Positions 27,975 through 37,546 of a DNA stretch of 64,000 nt are shown here, piece by piece. Position 1 is the first letter of the stretch. Every line of letters starts with the position of its first letter. The stretch lies in assembly GCA_020847985.1 (NCBI GenBank), contig JADLBC010000008.1:310001-374000 (forward strand). Direction: 5' to 3'. The stretch is from Dehalococcoidia bacterium. GTDB lineage: Bacteria > Chloroflexota > Dehalococcoidia > Tepidiformales > Tepidiformaceae. The position numbers and the translations under genes are program-made. Under the pieces are notes generated by a model. It worked only from the letters and a program-made list of their open reading frames with translations, was not told the origin of the DNA and made no database searches.

Positions 27975-28295
27975 TCAGGCCAGCTTCACCGCCGTGCCGC
28001 ACGCCGTCACCATCAGCATCTGGCCGCCCACCGTCTCGTAGTCGACCTTCACGCCGACGACGGCGTCCGCGCCCATCTCCGCCGCGCGCTGCGTCATCTC
28101 CTCGACGGCCGTGTCCCTCCCCTTGCGCAGTTCCTCTTCGTACTTGCCCGAACGGCCGCCGACGATGTTGCGAAACCCCGCCGTGATGTCCTTGAAGACG
28201 TTCACGCCGAGGATGCTCTCCCCCGCGACGATGCCCAGGTAGCTCGCGACGGACCGGCCTTCGATTCCGCCGGTCGTGGTGACGGTGACACCCAT
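27975..28295 (-). CDS. YbjQ-family (heavy-metal-binding domain) protein
   Basis: 106 aa. SILGVNVFKDITAGFRNIVGGR, the AAEMGADAVVGVKVDYE patch and a C-terminal VTACGTAV define the YbjQ/UPF0145 family (PF01906), a pentameric small protein proposed to bind metals; in vivo function is unknown. ATG 28295 gives the usual family length; the frame runs on upstream into the RNase P RNA gene, so longer starts are unlikely. It lies 97 nt upstream of GAPDH. Confidence 0.9.
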   Translation of the reverse strand: MGVTVTTTGGIEGRSVASYLGIVAGESILGVNVFKDITAGFRNIVGGRSGKYEEELRKGRDTAVEEMTQRAAEMGADAVVGVKVDYETVGGQMLMVTACGTAVKLA

Positions 28296-28407
28296 TGGAC
28301 GTGTTCCTCCTCGTACTGCCGCTCCATCGTACGGGAGGGAAGTACCCGGTGGGATGCCCAAACGGCCGCGATTCGCGGCGTTTCCGGCCGGCGCGAAGGG
28401 TGGCGAA

Positions 28408-28760
28408 GGACCGGGCGAGCCTGTAAGCCGGATTCTGTACCCCTTGCGGGGCGGCGGCCATCTCTCTCGACGCCGTGTCGCCACGGCGCTCTAGCAGCCA
28501 ACCCGGGAGTGATAACGGGCCGGGCGCCCTCCTCCCCTATTCGGCCTTGCTCCGGGTGGGGTTTGCCCGGCCGCCCTGTTGCCAGGGACGCCGGTGCGCT
28601 CTTACCGCACCATTTCACCCTTACCCGCCGAGGCGGGCGGTTTGTTTCTGTTGCACTGTCCGTCGGCTTTCGCCGCCCGGGTGTTACCCGGCACCCTGCC
28701 CGGCGGAGTCCGGACTTTCCTCTAGCGCGAACGCCAGCGGCCGCCCGGCCCGCCCGGTCC
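28408..28760 (-). ncRNA. rnpB: RNase P RNA, bacterial class A
   Basis: On the minus strand the universally conserved core is plain: GAGGAAAGTCCGGACT near the 5' end, ACAGTGCAACAGAAA, GGTGAAA...GGTAAGAGCGCACC in the middle, and GGCTTACAGGCTCGCC at the 3' end. A 14-bp P1 helix (GGACCGGGCGGGCC with GGCTCGCCCGGTCC, one G-U pair) sets the ends, giving 353 nt. It is the catalytic RNA that matures tRNA 5' ends. It lies 83 nt downstream of the tmRNA gene on the same strand, separated by a terminator. Confidence 0.96.
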
Positions 28761-28804
28761 GTCGCCATCCTAGCGCCTCCCGCCCTCCCGGGCGCGGCAT
28801 GCGA

Positions 28805-28831
28805 AAGGGGCCGGCATCGCGCCGGCCCCTT
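28805..28831 (-). terminator. Terminator between ssrA and rnpB
   Basis: An 11-bp inverted repeat (28805-28815 / 28821-28831, AAGGGGCCGGC / GCCGGCCCCTT) with a 5-nt loop begins 12 nt after the tmRNA CCA end on the minus strand and is followed by TCGC. It probably ends ssrA transcription and separates it from rnpB. Confidence 0.75.
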
Positions 28832-28843
28832 CCGTGGAGTTCC

Positions 28844-29200
28844 TGGTGGAGACGCGGGAGAGTTGAACTCCCGGTCCAGCAAGGTTCAGCTCCGAATTCT
28901 CCTACAGGCTTTTCCACCGATTGGGTCTTACCAGGTCACTGCGATGGTGGCCCCCACGTCACCTGGCCAGCCGATAAATCTTTCGCGAGGTGCATCGGCG
29001 TCCTCTCGCGGCGTCCCGGCATTGCAGCGTCCTTCCCCAAGCCCACCGGGCCGAGGCTCAAGGAGGACGTCGCCGCTAGTTAAGCGGCGAGAGCGAGTTG
29101 GCGATTGCCAGCTGTTTTTGGGAACCTGATTAACGAGGGTGACTCCCAACCTCGGCCTGCTATCCGGCTACCTAGCCCCCTGTCGAATCCTTTCGTCCCC
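28844..29200 (-). ncRNA. ssrA: Transfer-messenger RNA (tmRNA)
   Basis: 357 nt. The 5' end GGGGACG pairs with the 3' CGTCTCC before encoded ACCA, leaving a G3-U pair, the alanine identity element. The 5' GATTCGACAGGGG and the T-arm GTTCAACTC are conserved tmRNA features. The tag reading frame (29112 down to 29083, TAA at 29082-29080) reads A-G-N-R-Q-L-A-L-A-A, with the LALAA end expected for a proteolysis tag. It rescues stalled ribosomes with SmpB. A GATAAT -10 candidate lies at 29237-29242 upstream. Confidence 0.96.
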
Positions 29201-29275
29201 ACATGTTTGCGCCTGCGTCACCGCCGGCGTGTGCCCATTATCGCACATCTGTTCGCCCACCGGTAGACCCGTCGT

Positions 29276-31978
29276 CTATTCCGCGCGAACGACCGCGTGC
29301 ATCCCCTTTTCGTAATGATTCACCGCCTCGCCGTTCACGTCCTCGACGATATCGCAGCGAAGCTCGTACTCACCCGGCTCCAGTGTCACGCTCAGCCGCT
29401 CCGTCTCGCCTACGTCGAGCGAACCCGTCGCCGCCAGCATCTCCCCTGCCCGCGGGCCCGAAAGCGCCCGCACGCTCAGGTTGTGAATCTGCCCGGCGCC
29501 GTCGCCGTGCGCGTGCCCGTGGTCGGCCGCGGGGTGCACCGCCTCGAACGTGACCATGCCCGCCTTCACCGTCGCCGTTTCTGGCTCGACCGCCCAGTTC
29601 ACCAGGTCCACCCGGATCCCGCCGCCGTCGCCGCCGGAGAACCAGCCCCGGTCGATGCCCGTGAACACGAACAGCGGCGCCAGCAGCACCACCGCCGACG
29701 AACCCATCGCCACCAGCGGCCCGCGATTCGCCGATACGAACCCCTGCCGCGCGCCGCCCCAGCGGTTGCCGCTCGCCTCCGCGATGGCGCGAGCCTTCGT
29801 CCGCAACCGCAGGCTGTTCGCCATCACGCTCACCGAACTGAACGCCATCGCCGCGCCCGCGATGATCGGGTTCAGCAACCCCGCCGCAGCGATCGGGATC
29901 GCAATCACGTTGTATCCGAACGCCCACACCAGGTTCTGCCGGATCGCCCCGAGCGTCGACCGTCCGAGCATCACCGCCTCCGCGATGCGCGCCACGTCCC
30001 CGTGCAGGAGCGTGATGTCGCCCGCCTCGATCGCCACGTCCGCGCCCGTGCTCATCGCGATGCCGATGTCGGCCGCTGCCAGCGCGGGGGCGTCGTTGAT
30101 CCCGTCGCCCACCATCGCCACCGCGCGGCCCTCGCGCTTGAGCCGTTCGACCAGCGCGAGCTTGTCCTCCGGCCGCGCACCCGCGTGCACCTCGTCGATG
30201 TTCGTCGCGAGCGCTACCGCCTTCGCCGCCCGCTCGTTGTCGCCCGTCATCATGATGACGCGCAGGCCGAGCCGCCGGAGCGCTTCAACCGCCCGCGCCG
30301 CGTTCTGCTTTACCGCGTCCGCGATGGCGAACAATCCCGCGATTTCCCCATCGACCGCGACCGCGATTACCGTCTGCCCGGCGAGCTCCAGCCCTTCGAT
30401 GCGCGTCGCCACCGCCGGCGCCACCGCGATTCCTCGTTCATCCAGCAGTGCGCGGTTGCCCGCCACCACCTCGCGGCCATCGACCAGCGCCCGCACACCC
30501 CTGGCTGTAAACGCCTCGAACTCCGAAGCCGGCGGGAGTGCGAGCGTGCGGTCCGTCGCGGCATCGACAATCGCCCGGCTCAGCGGATGCTCACTCGCCG
30601 ATTCCGCCGCCGCCGCGATGGCGAGCACTGCATCCTCCGCCAGCCCACCGATGGCCACCACCTCCGTCACCTGCGGCCGGCCCTCCGTCAGCGTCCCCGT
30701 CTTGTCCAACACGATCGTGTCGAGCGACCGCATCCGTTCGAGCACTTCCGCGTTCTTGATCAGCACGCCGCGTTCCGCGCCCATGCCCGTGCCGACCATG
30801 ATCGCCGTCGGCGTCGCGAGCCCGAGCGCGCAGGGGCAGGCCACCACCAGCACCGCGACGGCGTACACCATCGCATGCGTCCAGGTGCCGCCGGCGAGCC
30901 CCCATCCCAGGAACACACCCAGCGCGATCACGATCACGACGGGCACGAACACCGCTGCTACCCGGTCGACCAGCTTCTGGATCGGCGCCTTCGATCCCTG
31001 CGCCTCTTCCACCATCCGAGCGAGCCGCTGCAGCGCCGTGTCGCCACCGACCGCTGTCGCCTCAACCCGCACCGCGCCGTTCTGGTTCACGGTGCCGCCG
31101 AGCACGATGTCCCCCGGCCGGCGCTCCACCGGGATGGACTCGCCCGTGATCATCGACTCATCGATCGTGCTGTGGCCTTCGCGGACGATGCCATCCACCG
31201 GTACCCGTTGCCCGGGCCGCACGATGAGCATCTCGCCCCGGCGCACCTGGTCCGCCGGGATTTCGACCTCCACCCCGTCGCGCACCACCGTCGCCGACTT
31301 CGCCGCCAGCCCCAGCAGCGAACCGATCGCCTCGGATGCCGCGCCCTTGGATTTCTCCTCGAAGTACTTGCCCATCGTGATGAACACGAGCACCGCCGCG
31401 CTCACATCGAAGTACATGTGCTCGTGCCGGTTCGCCAGCACCACGTACACGCTGTAGGCGAAGGCCACCGATGTCCCCAGCGCTACCAGCACATCCATGT
31501 TCGGGTTCACGTGGCGAAGGCTCGTGTAGGCGCCTTTGTAGAACCGCCAGCCCAGCCCGAACTGCACCGGCGCCGCCAGCGCCAGGATCACCCACCCGGT
31601 GAGCCGGTGCCCGCCGAACGGCGTCAGGTCCGCGATATCCATCCCCATCGCGAGGATGATGGCCGGCACCCCGAGCGCCGCGCCGAAGAGCAGCGTCATC
31701 AGCGTCCGGCGGGCGTGCTCCTCCCGCCCTTCCTTCGCTTCCGTGCGCGGCCGCGAAGGCGCCGCCTCGTACCCGGCCTTTTCCACCGCCGCGACCAGCC
31801 GGTCCACCGGGACTTCGGCGCCCAGCGTCACCCGCGCCGTCTCCGCGGCGAAGTTCACCGTCGCCGTATCGACGCCTTCGACCTTGCTCAGCGCCCGCTC
31901 GACACGCCGCACGCACGAGGCGCACGTCATCCCCTTGATATCCAGCATGACCGCCGGTTCGGTGGTGGTGGTTGCCAT
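29276..31978 (-). CDS. copA: Copper-translocating P1B-ATPase with C-terminal cupredoxin domain
   Basis: 900 aa. An N-terminal heavy-metal domain carries Cys19-x-x-Cys22. The ATPase core has the CPC motif in TM6 (381-383), phosphorylated Asp425 (DKTGT), MMTGDN near 577 and GDGINDAP near 624. After the usual last TM comes one more membrane helix (about 754-775) and a 120-residue cupredoxin-like domain whose four type-1 copper ligands are present: His832, Cys875, His888, Met893. The extra helix should place this domain outside the membrane, to accept the Cu+ that the pump exports; topology is inferred. ATG 31978 has GAGGGAGG upstream and is preferred to GTG 31999. Third gene of csoR-copZ-copA. 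Confidence 0.95.
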   Translation of the reverse strand: MATTTTEPAVMLDIKGMTCASCVRRVERALSKVEGVDTATVNFAAETARVTLGAEVPVDRLVAAVEKAGYEAAPSRPRTEAKEGREEHARRTLMTLLFGAALGVPAIILAMGMDIADLTPFGGHRLTGWVILALAAPVQFGLGWRFYKGAYTSLRHVNPNMDVLVALGTSVAFAYSVYVVLANRHEHMYFDVSAAVLVFITMGKYFEEKSKGAASEAIGSLLGLAAKSATVVRDGVEVEIPADQVRRGEMLIVRPGQRVPVDGIVREGHSTIDESMITGESIPVERRPGDIVLGGTVNQNGAVRVEATAVGGDTALQRLARMVEEAQGSKAPIQKLVDRVAAVFVPVVIVIALGVFLGWGLAGGTWTHAMVYAVAVLVVACPCALGLATPTAIMVGTGMGAERGVLIKNAEVLERMRSLDTIVLDKTGTLTEGRPQVTEVVAIGGLAEDAVLAIAAAAESASEHPLSRAIVDAATDRTLALPPASEFEAFTARGVRALVDGREVVAGNRALLDERGIAVAPAVATRIEGLELAGQTVIAVAVDGEIAGLFAIADAVKQNAARAVEALRRLGLRVIMMTGDNERAAKAVALATNIDEVHAGARPEDKLALVERLKREGRAVAMVGDGINDAPALAAADIGIAMSTGADVAIEAGDITLLHGDVARIAEAVMLGRSTLGAIRQNLVWAFGYNVIAIPIAAAGLLNPIIAGAAMAFSSVSVMANSLRLRTKARAIAEASGNRWGGARQGFVSANRGPLVAMGSSAVVLLAPLFVFTGIDRGWFSGGDGGGIRVDLVNWAVEPETATVKAGMVTFEAVHPAADHGHAHGDGAGQIHNLSVRALSGPRAGEMLAATGSLDVGETERLSVTLEPGEYELRCDIVEDVNGEAVNHYEKGMHAVVRAE

Positions 31979-32033
31979 GGATCCCTCCCTCGGGAACACT
32001 TGGGGGCCGTCCGCTCCCGGCCCCCCGGCCGCG

Positions 32034-32243
32034 CTATCGCACGGTCGCGCTGTAGCCCTCTTCCTCGATCGCCTCGAGGATCTTCTGCACGTCGATGACG
32101 CTCCCCTCGACCTTCGCCGAGTTCGAGGCCAGGTCCACCTTCGCCGAGGTCACACCCTCGACGTCCTGCACCGCATTCGTGATCGCGCGCACGCAGTGGT
32201 CGCAGGTCATGCCGGTGATGGCGAGTTCGATGGTCTGAGACAT
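32034..32243 (-). CDS. copZ: Copper chaperone, heavy-metal-associated domain
   Basis: 69 aa, a single ferredoxin-like HMA domain with the GMTCDHC motif (Cys14, Cys17). It binds Cu(I) in the cytoplasm and delivers it to the N-terminal HMA domain of the CopA ATPase encoded 55 nt downstream. It is preceded by csoR (13-nt gap) in the same operon. The C-terminal [10 protein letters not shown] is typical of CopZ. Confidence 0.95.
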   Translation of the reverse strand: MSQTIELAITGMTCDHCVRAITNAVQDVEGVTSAKVDLASNSAKVEGSVIDVQKILEAIEEEGYSATVR

Positions 32244-32256
32244 GTGGGACTTCTCC

Positions 32257-32565
32257 TTAGCCGCCGTGTGGCGGGTGATGCTGAGTGGCTTCGCCTTCGA
32301 CAGGCCCCTGCACGCGGTACAACCGCAGCAGTTCCGAGACCGCCCGCTCCACTTCGCCGCCGTTCATCTGTTCGACGACATGCGTTCGCAGGTGGCCCTC
32401 GATGACGACCCCGTCGAGGCTGCGCAGCGCCTTCTGAATCGAAAGCGACAGGTCGAGGACATCCATGCAGTAGCGGTCCTCCTCGATCTGTTTCTCCAGC
32501 GCCTGCAGTTGCCCGGAGATGATTCTCATCCGCCGGAGCGCCTGCTTTCGCGTTTCTGGGGTCAT
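32257..32565 (-). CDS. csoR: CsoR-family copper-responsive repressor
   Basis: 102 aa, all-helical CsoR/RcnR family protein. Metal ligands at the CsoR positions are Cys33, His58 and His62 (spacings 25 and 4), so the second ligand Cys of standard CsoR is replaced by His. This Cys-His-His set is the variant I recall from Thermus thermophilus CsoR, which still senses copper. It should repress csoR-copZ-copA when metal-free and release DNA on Cu(I). A palindromic operator lies 15-31 nt upstream. The His-rich end (QHHPPHGG) may add metal affinity. Confidence 0.93.
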   Translation of the reverse strand: MTPETRKQALRRMRIISGQLQALEKQIEEDRYCMDVLDLSLSIQKALRSLDGVVIEGHLRTHVVEQMNGGEVERAVSELLRLYRVQGPVEGEATQHHPPHGG

Positions 32566-32579
32566 CGATCCTGCCTCGA

Positions 32580-32596
32580 ATAGGGTACCCCCCTAT
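32580..32596. promoter_or_regulatory. Putative CsoR operator
   Basis: Inverted repeat ATAGGG-TACCC-CCCTAT (17 bp) with the G/C-tract centre typical of CsoR binding sites. It starts 15 nt upstream of csoR, where its promoter should be. It explains autorepression of the copper operon and may also touch the divergent MFS gene. Confidence 0.75.
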
Positions 32597-32704
32597 CCTG
32601 CTACGGTCGCGCCAATCCCGCAACCCCGGTAGCCGCGATCGTTCGCCACTCCCGGCTCCTTTCGCCCCGCGCGGAGGGAACGGAAGCCGCGGGGGGCGTA
32701 GCGT

Positions 32705-33958
32705 GTGACCGCTATCGCCCACGCACCGGTGCAACCCGCCTCGCCACGCCGTGTGGCCCGCATCCTCGAGCGCGCGGGCAGCGCTTCGACGCTTTCGATC
32801 GCCCTCGGCGCCGGCCTCGCCAGCCTCTCGATGAACTTCTGGATCCCCTTCCTGCCTCTCTACATGCTCCATCTCGGCGCCACCAGCGATGCCAACGCCC
32901 TCTTCTGGGTCGCGCTTGCCACCACCGGCCAGGGTTTCGCGCGGCTCCTTAGCGGTCCCCTCTGGGGCATCCTCTCCGACCGCGTCGGCCGCAAGCTCAT
33001 GTTCATCCGTGCGCTCTACTTCGCCACCGGCACGACGCTCATCGCCGCCTTCGCCACCGAACCGTGGCACGTGGCAATCGCCTTTCTCTGCCAGGGCCTC
33101 TTCTCCGGCTTCATCCCGGCCGCGGTCGCCCTCACGTCCGTCACCGTCGAAGACAGCAAGCTCAGCAGCAGCCTGGGCCTTGTCACCGGCGCCCAGTACC
33201 TCGGCAATACCGTCGGACCCGCCCTCGGCGCCGGCCTCGCCATCCTCTTCGGCATGCGCGGCGCGATCGCCGCCTCCGCCCTCATGCCTGCCCTTGCCGC
33301 CACGCTGGTGATCTTCACCGTCCCCCGCGACCGCACGGAACTCGCCTCGTCCCGCGCCGCCGCCGCCGAACGCGCAAACCACTCGATTCGCAGCATCATC
33401 ACCGCTCAGTTCGTTCTCGTGCTGTTCCTCTACTTCGTGCTGTTCTCGATGTCCCAGGTTGTTCGCCTCTCGACGCCCATTGCCCTCAAGGACATCGCCG
33501 GCGAGGACAGCACTGGCCTCGTGGGAGTCGCCTTCACGGCGGGAGGCGTCGGCAGCGTCATCGGCGTGCTCGTCGTGGGGCGAAGGTGGCTCCGCACCGG
33601 CCAGTTCCGCACGATGCTCGTCGCCGGCTGCCTGGCCTCGGCCCTGCTCCATGTCCTGCTCGCCGCCGCCGGCAGTGAATGGCTCTTCATCGGCTGGTTC
33701 ACGGTCATTTCGCTGGTGCAAGCCGCGATGCTCCCCGCGAGCAACACGCTGATCGCCTCGAACGTGCCCCGCGCGCGCCGCGGCACCGCCTTCGGGTTCG
33801 CCGGCAGTGCCCAGGCCCTCGCCTTCATGGCCGGCCCGATGAGCGCCGCCGGGTTCGCCGCTGCCTCGCTCGCGATGGGCTTCGTCGTGCTTGGCGCCCT
33901 GTTCGCGGCGCTCGCGCTCCTCCTCCACCTCACCCTCGCCGAGCCGCACCTGGAGTAG
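32705..33958 (+). CDS. MFS transporter
   Basis: 417 aa with about 12 membrane helices. The loop between TM2 and TM3 has GILSDRVGRKLMF, the MFS motif A, and a second weaker motif appears in the C-terminal half. It is probably a proton-driven exporter of the drug/multidrug type; substrate unknown. GTG at 32705 gives a short cytoplasmic N-terminus. It is divergent from csoR across 139 nt that also contain the CsoR palindrome, so copper-linked control is possible but unproven. Confidence 0.9.
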   Translation: MTAIAHAPVQPASPRRVARILERAGSASTLSIALGAGLASLSMNFWIPFLPLYMLHLGATSDANALFWVALATTGQGFARLLSGPLWGILSDRVGRKLMFIRALYFATGTTLIAAFATEPWHVAIAFLCQGLFSGFIPAAVALTSVTVEDSKLSSSLGLVTGAQYLGNTVGPALGAGLAILFGMRGAIAASALMPALAATLVIFTVPRDRTELASSRAAAAERANHSIRSIITAQFVLVLFLYFVLFSMSQVVRLSTPIALKDIAGEDSTGLVGVAFTAGGVGSVIGVLVVGRRWLRTGQFRTMLVAGCLASALLHVLLAAAGSEWLFIGWFTVISLVQAAMLPASNTLIASNVPRARRGTAFGFAGSAQALAFMAGPMSAAGFAAASLAMGFVVLGALFAALALLLHLTLAEPHLE

Positions 33959-33967
33959 CCTGCCGTC

Positions 33968-35206
33968 TCACGCACCCGCCATGAGCGCCCCCGCCAGCCC
34001 GGCCACATTCGCCTGCCGCACCACCACTTCGGGCGTCCCGTGCCATGCCGCCGCCCGCGTGAGCATCTCGCGCAGGCCGCCGGCGAGCGCCGCCGTCACC
34101 CTCAGCCCGGGCTCGAGGTGCAGTGCCTTCACCTCGAACATGCCCGCGCCGCGGTGTGCCTTTGCGTCGAGCCGCCCGATGAGCCGTTCGCCATGCAGGA
34201 TCGGCAGCGTGAAATAGCCGTACCGCCGCTGCGGCGCCGGGGTGTAGCACTCGATCCGGTAGTCGAACCCGAACAGCTCCAGCGCCCGCGCGCGGTCCCA
34301 CGTCACGGGGTCGAACGGCGAGAGGAGCACCGTCCGGCCGCCTGCCCGGGGCCGCTCCGCCGCCGACGCGACCAGTTCGCCGTTCTCCGGGTGGACGTAG
34401 CCGGGCTGGCTCCAGCCATCCACCGCGCACGTCAACAGCCGGTCCTCGGCTGCCAGCTCCCGCATGACCACGCGCGTCGCCGCCACTGACATCCCCGTGG
34501 CATAGAGGTACCGCTGCACCCACTCCGGCCGCGCGATGCCGAGCGCCTTCACGGCCCGCAGCACCAGTTCGTGCCGCGCGACCTCCACCGGCGGCGCCTC
34601 GGCATCCGACCATCCCGGCATCACCCGCGCGGGCAGGTCGTACACCCGCTGGAACCGGTCCCGCCGCGCAATCACCAGGTCCCCGCGATCGAAGAGCAGT
34701 TCGAGCGCGATCTTCTCGTCCTTCCAGTCCCACCACCCCGCGCCCTTCCGTGGCTTCGCCGGCGCGAAGTCGGCCGAACGTAACGGCCCTTCGTCCCGCA
34801 CGCGCGCCAGCACGCCGTCCATCAGCTCCCTGTGCGACGCCGCACACCGCTCGCGCCCGGGGTGGCGCCGCCGCCCATGGAGCATGATCGACCGGTACCA
34901 CGGAAAGTCCGCCATCGAAAGAAAGCACGCCGCGTGTGACCAGTATTCGAAGATCCGGTGCTCGGCCAGCAACCGGTCCAGCGCTGCCGGCTCGTAATCC
35001 CCCACGCGCGACCACAGGACCAGGTACGGACTCCGCGCGACCACGCTGATGGTGTCGATCTGCAGTGCGTGCATCCGCTCGATCGCCGCGATGATCCCGT
35101 CCGCGCTGGCATCCCTCGCTCGCGGCTTCGAAATCAGCCCTTGCGCCGCCAGCAGCGCCCGCCGCGGCGTATGCCCGGGTAGCGTCCCGAGGTTCGTTGT
35201 CACCAT
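33968..35206 (-). CDS. YcaQ-like (HTH_42/AlkZ-family) DNA glycosylase
   Basis: 412 aa with the winged-helix repeat architecture of the HTH_42 family. The N-terminal part contains the Q-phi-D motif (Gln49-Ile50-Asp51), the catalytic motif I recall for YcaQ/AlkX-type glycosylases, whereas AlkZ antibiotic self-resistance enzymes carry Q-phi-Q. YcaQ-type enzymes unhook interstrand crosslinks and remove N7-alkylpurines. Function here is inferred from the motif. It follows scpA by 58 nt on the same strand, possibly as a read-through gene of the long minus-strand block. Confidence 0.82.
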   Translation of the reverse strand: MVTTNLGTLPGHTPRRALLAAQGLISKPRARDASADGIIAAIERMHALQIDTISVVARSPYLVLWSRVGDYEPAALDRLLAEHRIFEYWSHAACFLSMADFPWYRSIMLHGRRRHPGRERCAASHRELMDGVLARVRDEGPLRSADFAPAKPRKGAGWWDWKDEKIALELLFDRGDLVIARRDRFQRVYDLPARVMPGWSDAEAPPVEVARHELVLRAVKALGIARPEWVQRYLYATGMSVAATRVVMRELAAEDRLLTCAVDGWSQPGYVHPENGELVASAAERPRAGGRTVLLSPFDPVTWDRARALELFGFDYRIECYTPAPQRRYGYFTLPILHGERLIGRLDAKAHRGAGMFEVKALHLEPGLRVTAALAGGLREMLTRAAAWHGTPEVVVRQANVAGLAGALMAGA

Positions 35207-35264
35207 GCGCGGCAGTGTACGGCAGCGAAAAGCCCGAGATCTTCGCGCGAACGGGCAGCCCGAG

Positions 35265-35990
35265 CTAGACCGCCGCGGCCACCGGCGCCAGTGCCACCAC
35301 CTCGATGTCGCCCCAGTGGTCGGACTGCCGAGCGTCGCATTCGCCCGATTTGAGCAGTTCCAGCACGGCCATGAACGAGATCACGATGTCGAGCCGCGTG
35401 CGGCACTCCATGATCGCCGCCCGGAACGAGAATTTCCCGCGCTGGAGCAACCGCGTCCGGAACTCGGCGATGCGCCCGCTCAGCGTGAGCGTGTCGCGTG
35501 CGATCACCGCTTTCGGCTGCTCCGGCTTCCGCTTCAACACCTGCTGCATGATTTTGAACAGCGCATCCACGGTCACATCGCCGAGGCCGTCGCCCTCCGG
35601 TGGCTGTGGTGGCGGCGCGAGCCGCGGGAACACGCGCACGCCCAGGTCTTGCCGCTCTTCCAGCAGGTCAGTGATCGCCGTGTAGCGCCGGTACTCGAGC
35701 AGCAGCTCCACAAGCTCCTGCCCGACGTCGTCCTCCTCCGTCGTGTCCTCCGCCAGCTTCGGCGGTAGGGGCAGCAGCGCCCGCGACTTCAGGAAGATGA
35801 GCTTCGCCCCGATGGCAACGAACTCCGCGAGGGCCCCGGGATCGAAGCCCTCGCCAGTTCGAATCGCGCCAAGGTACTGGTCGGTGACCGTTACGAGCGA
35901 AACCGCCGTGACATCCAGGTCGTCACGTTCGATGAGATGCAGCAGCAGATCCAGCGGCCCGCGGAAGACGGGCAGCGTGATTTCGGGCAT
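35265..35990 (-). CDS. scpA: Segregation and condensation protein A
   Basis: 241 aa kleisin. The N-terminal LPVFRGPLDLLLHLIERDDLDV is the ScpA signature that contacts the SMC coiled coil. A C-terminal winged helix (about 160-225) contacts the SMC head, and the middle acidic linker binds ScpB. It closes the SMC-ScpAB ring that organises chromosomes. ATG 35990 is chosen because the motif then begins at residue 6 as in homologues; GTG 36008 is possible. scpB is not next to it. It lies 118 nt downstream of aroF. Confidence 0.94.
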   Translation of the reverse strand: MPEITLPVFRGPLDLLLHLIERDDLDVTAVSLVTVTDQYLGAIRTGEGFDPGALAEFVAIGAKLIFLKSRALLPLPPKLAEDTTEEDDVGQELVELLLEYRRYTAITDLLEERQDLGVRVFPRLAPPPQPPEGDGLGDVTVDALFKIMQQVLKRKPEQPKAVIARDTLTLSGRIAEFRTRLLQRGKFSFRAAIMECRTRLDIVISFMAVLELLKSGECDARQSDHWGDIEVVALAPVAAAV

Positions 35991-36108
35991 GGGTATCTGG
36001 TAGGCCACGCCCCCCCGCGAGAACGCACCTGCCCGGGTCTGACGACCGTTGCCGCTATTCCGCCGCTGCAGACGCCCCCCTAACCCCTCGCGAGGTTCGC
36101 CGGGCCCG

Positions 36109-37146
36109 TCATGCGGGCACCAGCGGTGTGGCAAGCGTCCGCCCGACCGCGGCGGCGATACCGGAGACCGAGGCCATCATCGAGGCGAACCCTTCGTGCG
36201 TCAACGATTGCGCGCCGTCGCTCAGAGCCCGTTCCGGGTGCGGATGGACCTCGATCAGGAGCCCGTCCGCACCGGCCGCGATGGCCGCCCGCGAGACCGG
36301 CGCCACTAGTTGATGCTTCCCCGTGCCATGGCTCGGGTCGGCGACCACCGGCAGGTGGCTCAGCTCCTTGGCCAGCGGGATCGCGTTGATATCGAACGTG
36401 TTCCGGTAGCTTGTCTCGAACGTGCGAATGCCCCGCTCGCACAGGATCACATTCGGGTTGCCCGCCGCGAGGATGTACTCGGCCGCCAGCAACCACTCCT
36501 CGATCAGGCCGCTCAGCCCGCGCTTCAGCAACACCGGCTTCCGCAGCTTCCCCACTTCATCGAGCAGGATGTAGTTCTGCACGTTCCGCGCGCCGACCTG
36601 GATGATGTCCGCGTAGCGCGCCACCGCATCGATGTCGGCGACCGCCATGCACTCCGTGATCACGGGCATGCCCGTCACTTCGCCCGCCGTCGCGAGGAAG
36701 CGAAGAGCATCCAGCCCGTGCCCGCGGAACAGGTACGGCGAGGTTCGCGGCTTGAACGCGCCGCCCCGCAGGATGGTCGCGCCCGCCGCCCGGACCGCTC
36801 GCGCCGTCCCCACCACGTGCGCTTCGTCCTCGATCGAACACGGGCCCGCCATCACCGCGATCTCCGGCCCGCCGATGCGCACGCCCCGGCCCACGTCGAT
36901 CACGGAATCGGCCGGGTGGAAGTCACGCGACACGAGCTTGTACGGCTTGGTCACGCGGTGGACGGATTCGACGTGCGTCATGGTTTCGAACATGTCCTGG
37001 AGGACGGGAAGGTCCGGTCCGATGACACCAACGATAGTGCGCTCGCTGCCCGTGCTGAGGTGAGCGGCATGACCCGTCTCCTCCACGCGCCGGACAATGC
37101 GCTCGACATCCTCCGGAGTGGCCTCCGGCGAAAGAACGATGATCAC
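36109..37146 (-). CDS. aroF: 3-deoxy-7-phosphoheptulonate (DAHP) synthase, type I-beta
   Basis: 345 aa. An N-terminal ferredoxin-like regulatory domain (about 1-75) is typical of Thermotoga-type DAHP synthases that are feedback controlled by Phe/Tyr. The barrel carries [28 protein letters not shown], and ADPSHGTGK, which bind metal, PEP and erythrose-4-P. It makes DAHP, the first shikimate pathway intermediate. GTG 37146 with AAGGAG 5 nt upstream is the start; the frame to 37245 overlaps aroH and lacks support. Sixteen nt separate it from aroH. Confidence 0.95.
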   Translation of the reverse strand: MIIVLSPEATPEDVERIVRRVEETGHAAHLSTGSERTIVGVIGPDLPVLQDMFETMTHVESVHRVTKPYKLVSRDFHPADSVIDVGRGVRIGGPEIAVMAGPCSIEDEAHVVGTARAVRAAGATILRGGAFKPRTSPYLFRGHGLDALRFLATAGEVTGMPVITECMAVADIDAVARYADIIQVGARNVQNYILLDEVGKLRKPVLLKRGLSGLIEEWLLAAEYILAAGNPNVILCERGIRTFETSYRNTFDINAIPLAKELSHLPVVADPSHGTGKHQLVAPVSRAAIAAGADGLLIEVHPHPERALSDGAQSLTHEGFASMMASVSGIAAAVGRTLATPLVPA

Positions 37147-37162
37147 GGGGTCTCCTTGAGTG

Positions 37163-37546
37163 CTACCGGGCGGTCGAGTACGTGCTCGAGCTGAGGTCCG
37201 GGCGGAGCGCCCGCGCCTCCCTGAGATAGACATGTCGGATGTCATGGATACTCGTTTCGGTATTCACGTGGAGAAGCACGCGCACGCACAGGGGAAGGCT
37301 CCCCGGCACGCTCATTTCGTGGCTGCACATCAGCGGAACGAACGTCCACCCCATCTGCCGCGCCGCCACCGCCGGGAACTCCGCGTTGACGTCGGGCGTC
37401 GTCGTGAACCACCCCGAGGCAACGTCCTCGGGGTTGATGTCGTTCGCGGCGACGACCGCTTCCAGCAGTTCACGGGTCGCCGAAAGGATCTCTTCCTTGC
37501 TGTTCTTGCTCACGGTGGTCGCACCGCGGACGCCACGGACTGGCAT
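37163..37546 (-). CDS. aroH: Chorismate mutase, AroH class
   Basis: 127 aa, the trimeric AroH fold. [10 protein letters not shown] at the N-terminus supplies the Arg that binds the ring, PLMCSHEM near 75 is the conserved mid-strand, and LCVRVLLHV supplies the catalytic Arg. It rearranges chorismate to prephenate, diverting flux to Phe/Tyr. It is followed by aroF, whose enzyme such mutases can physically regulate. ATG 37546 has a GAGGAG RBS. 162 nt separate it from trpA, so it may have its own promoter. Confidence 0.95.
   Translation of the reverse strand: MPVRGVRGATTVSKNSKEEILSATRELLEAVVAANDINPEDVASGWFTTTPDVNAEFPAVAARQMGWTFVPLMCSHEMSVPGSLPLCVRVLLHVNTETSIHDIRHVYLREARALRPDLSSSTYSTAR

Noticed and set aside
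28844-28920. Stand-alone tRNA gene
   Set aside because: The CCA end and T-arm belong to the tRNA-like domain of tmRNA.
29297-32098. 933-codon plus-strand open frame
   Set aside because: Antisense to copA, Arg/His-rich with no domain; the copA frame has every P-type ATPase motif.
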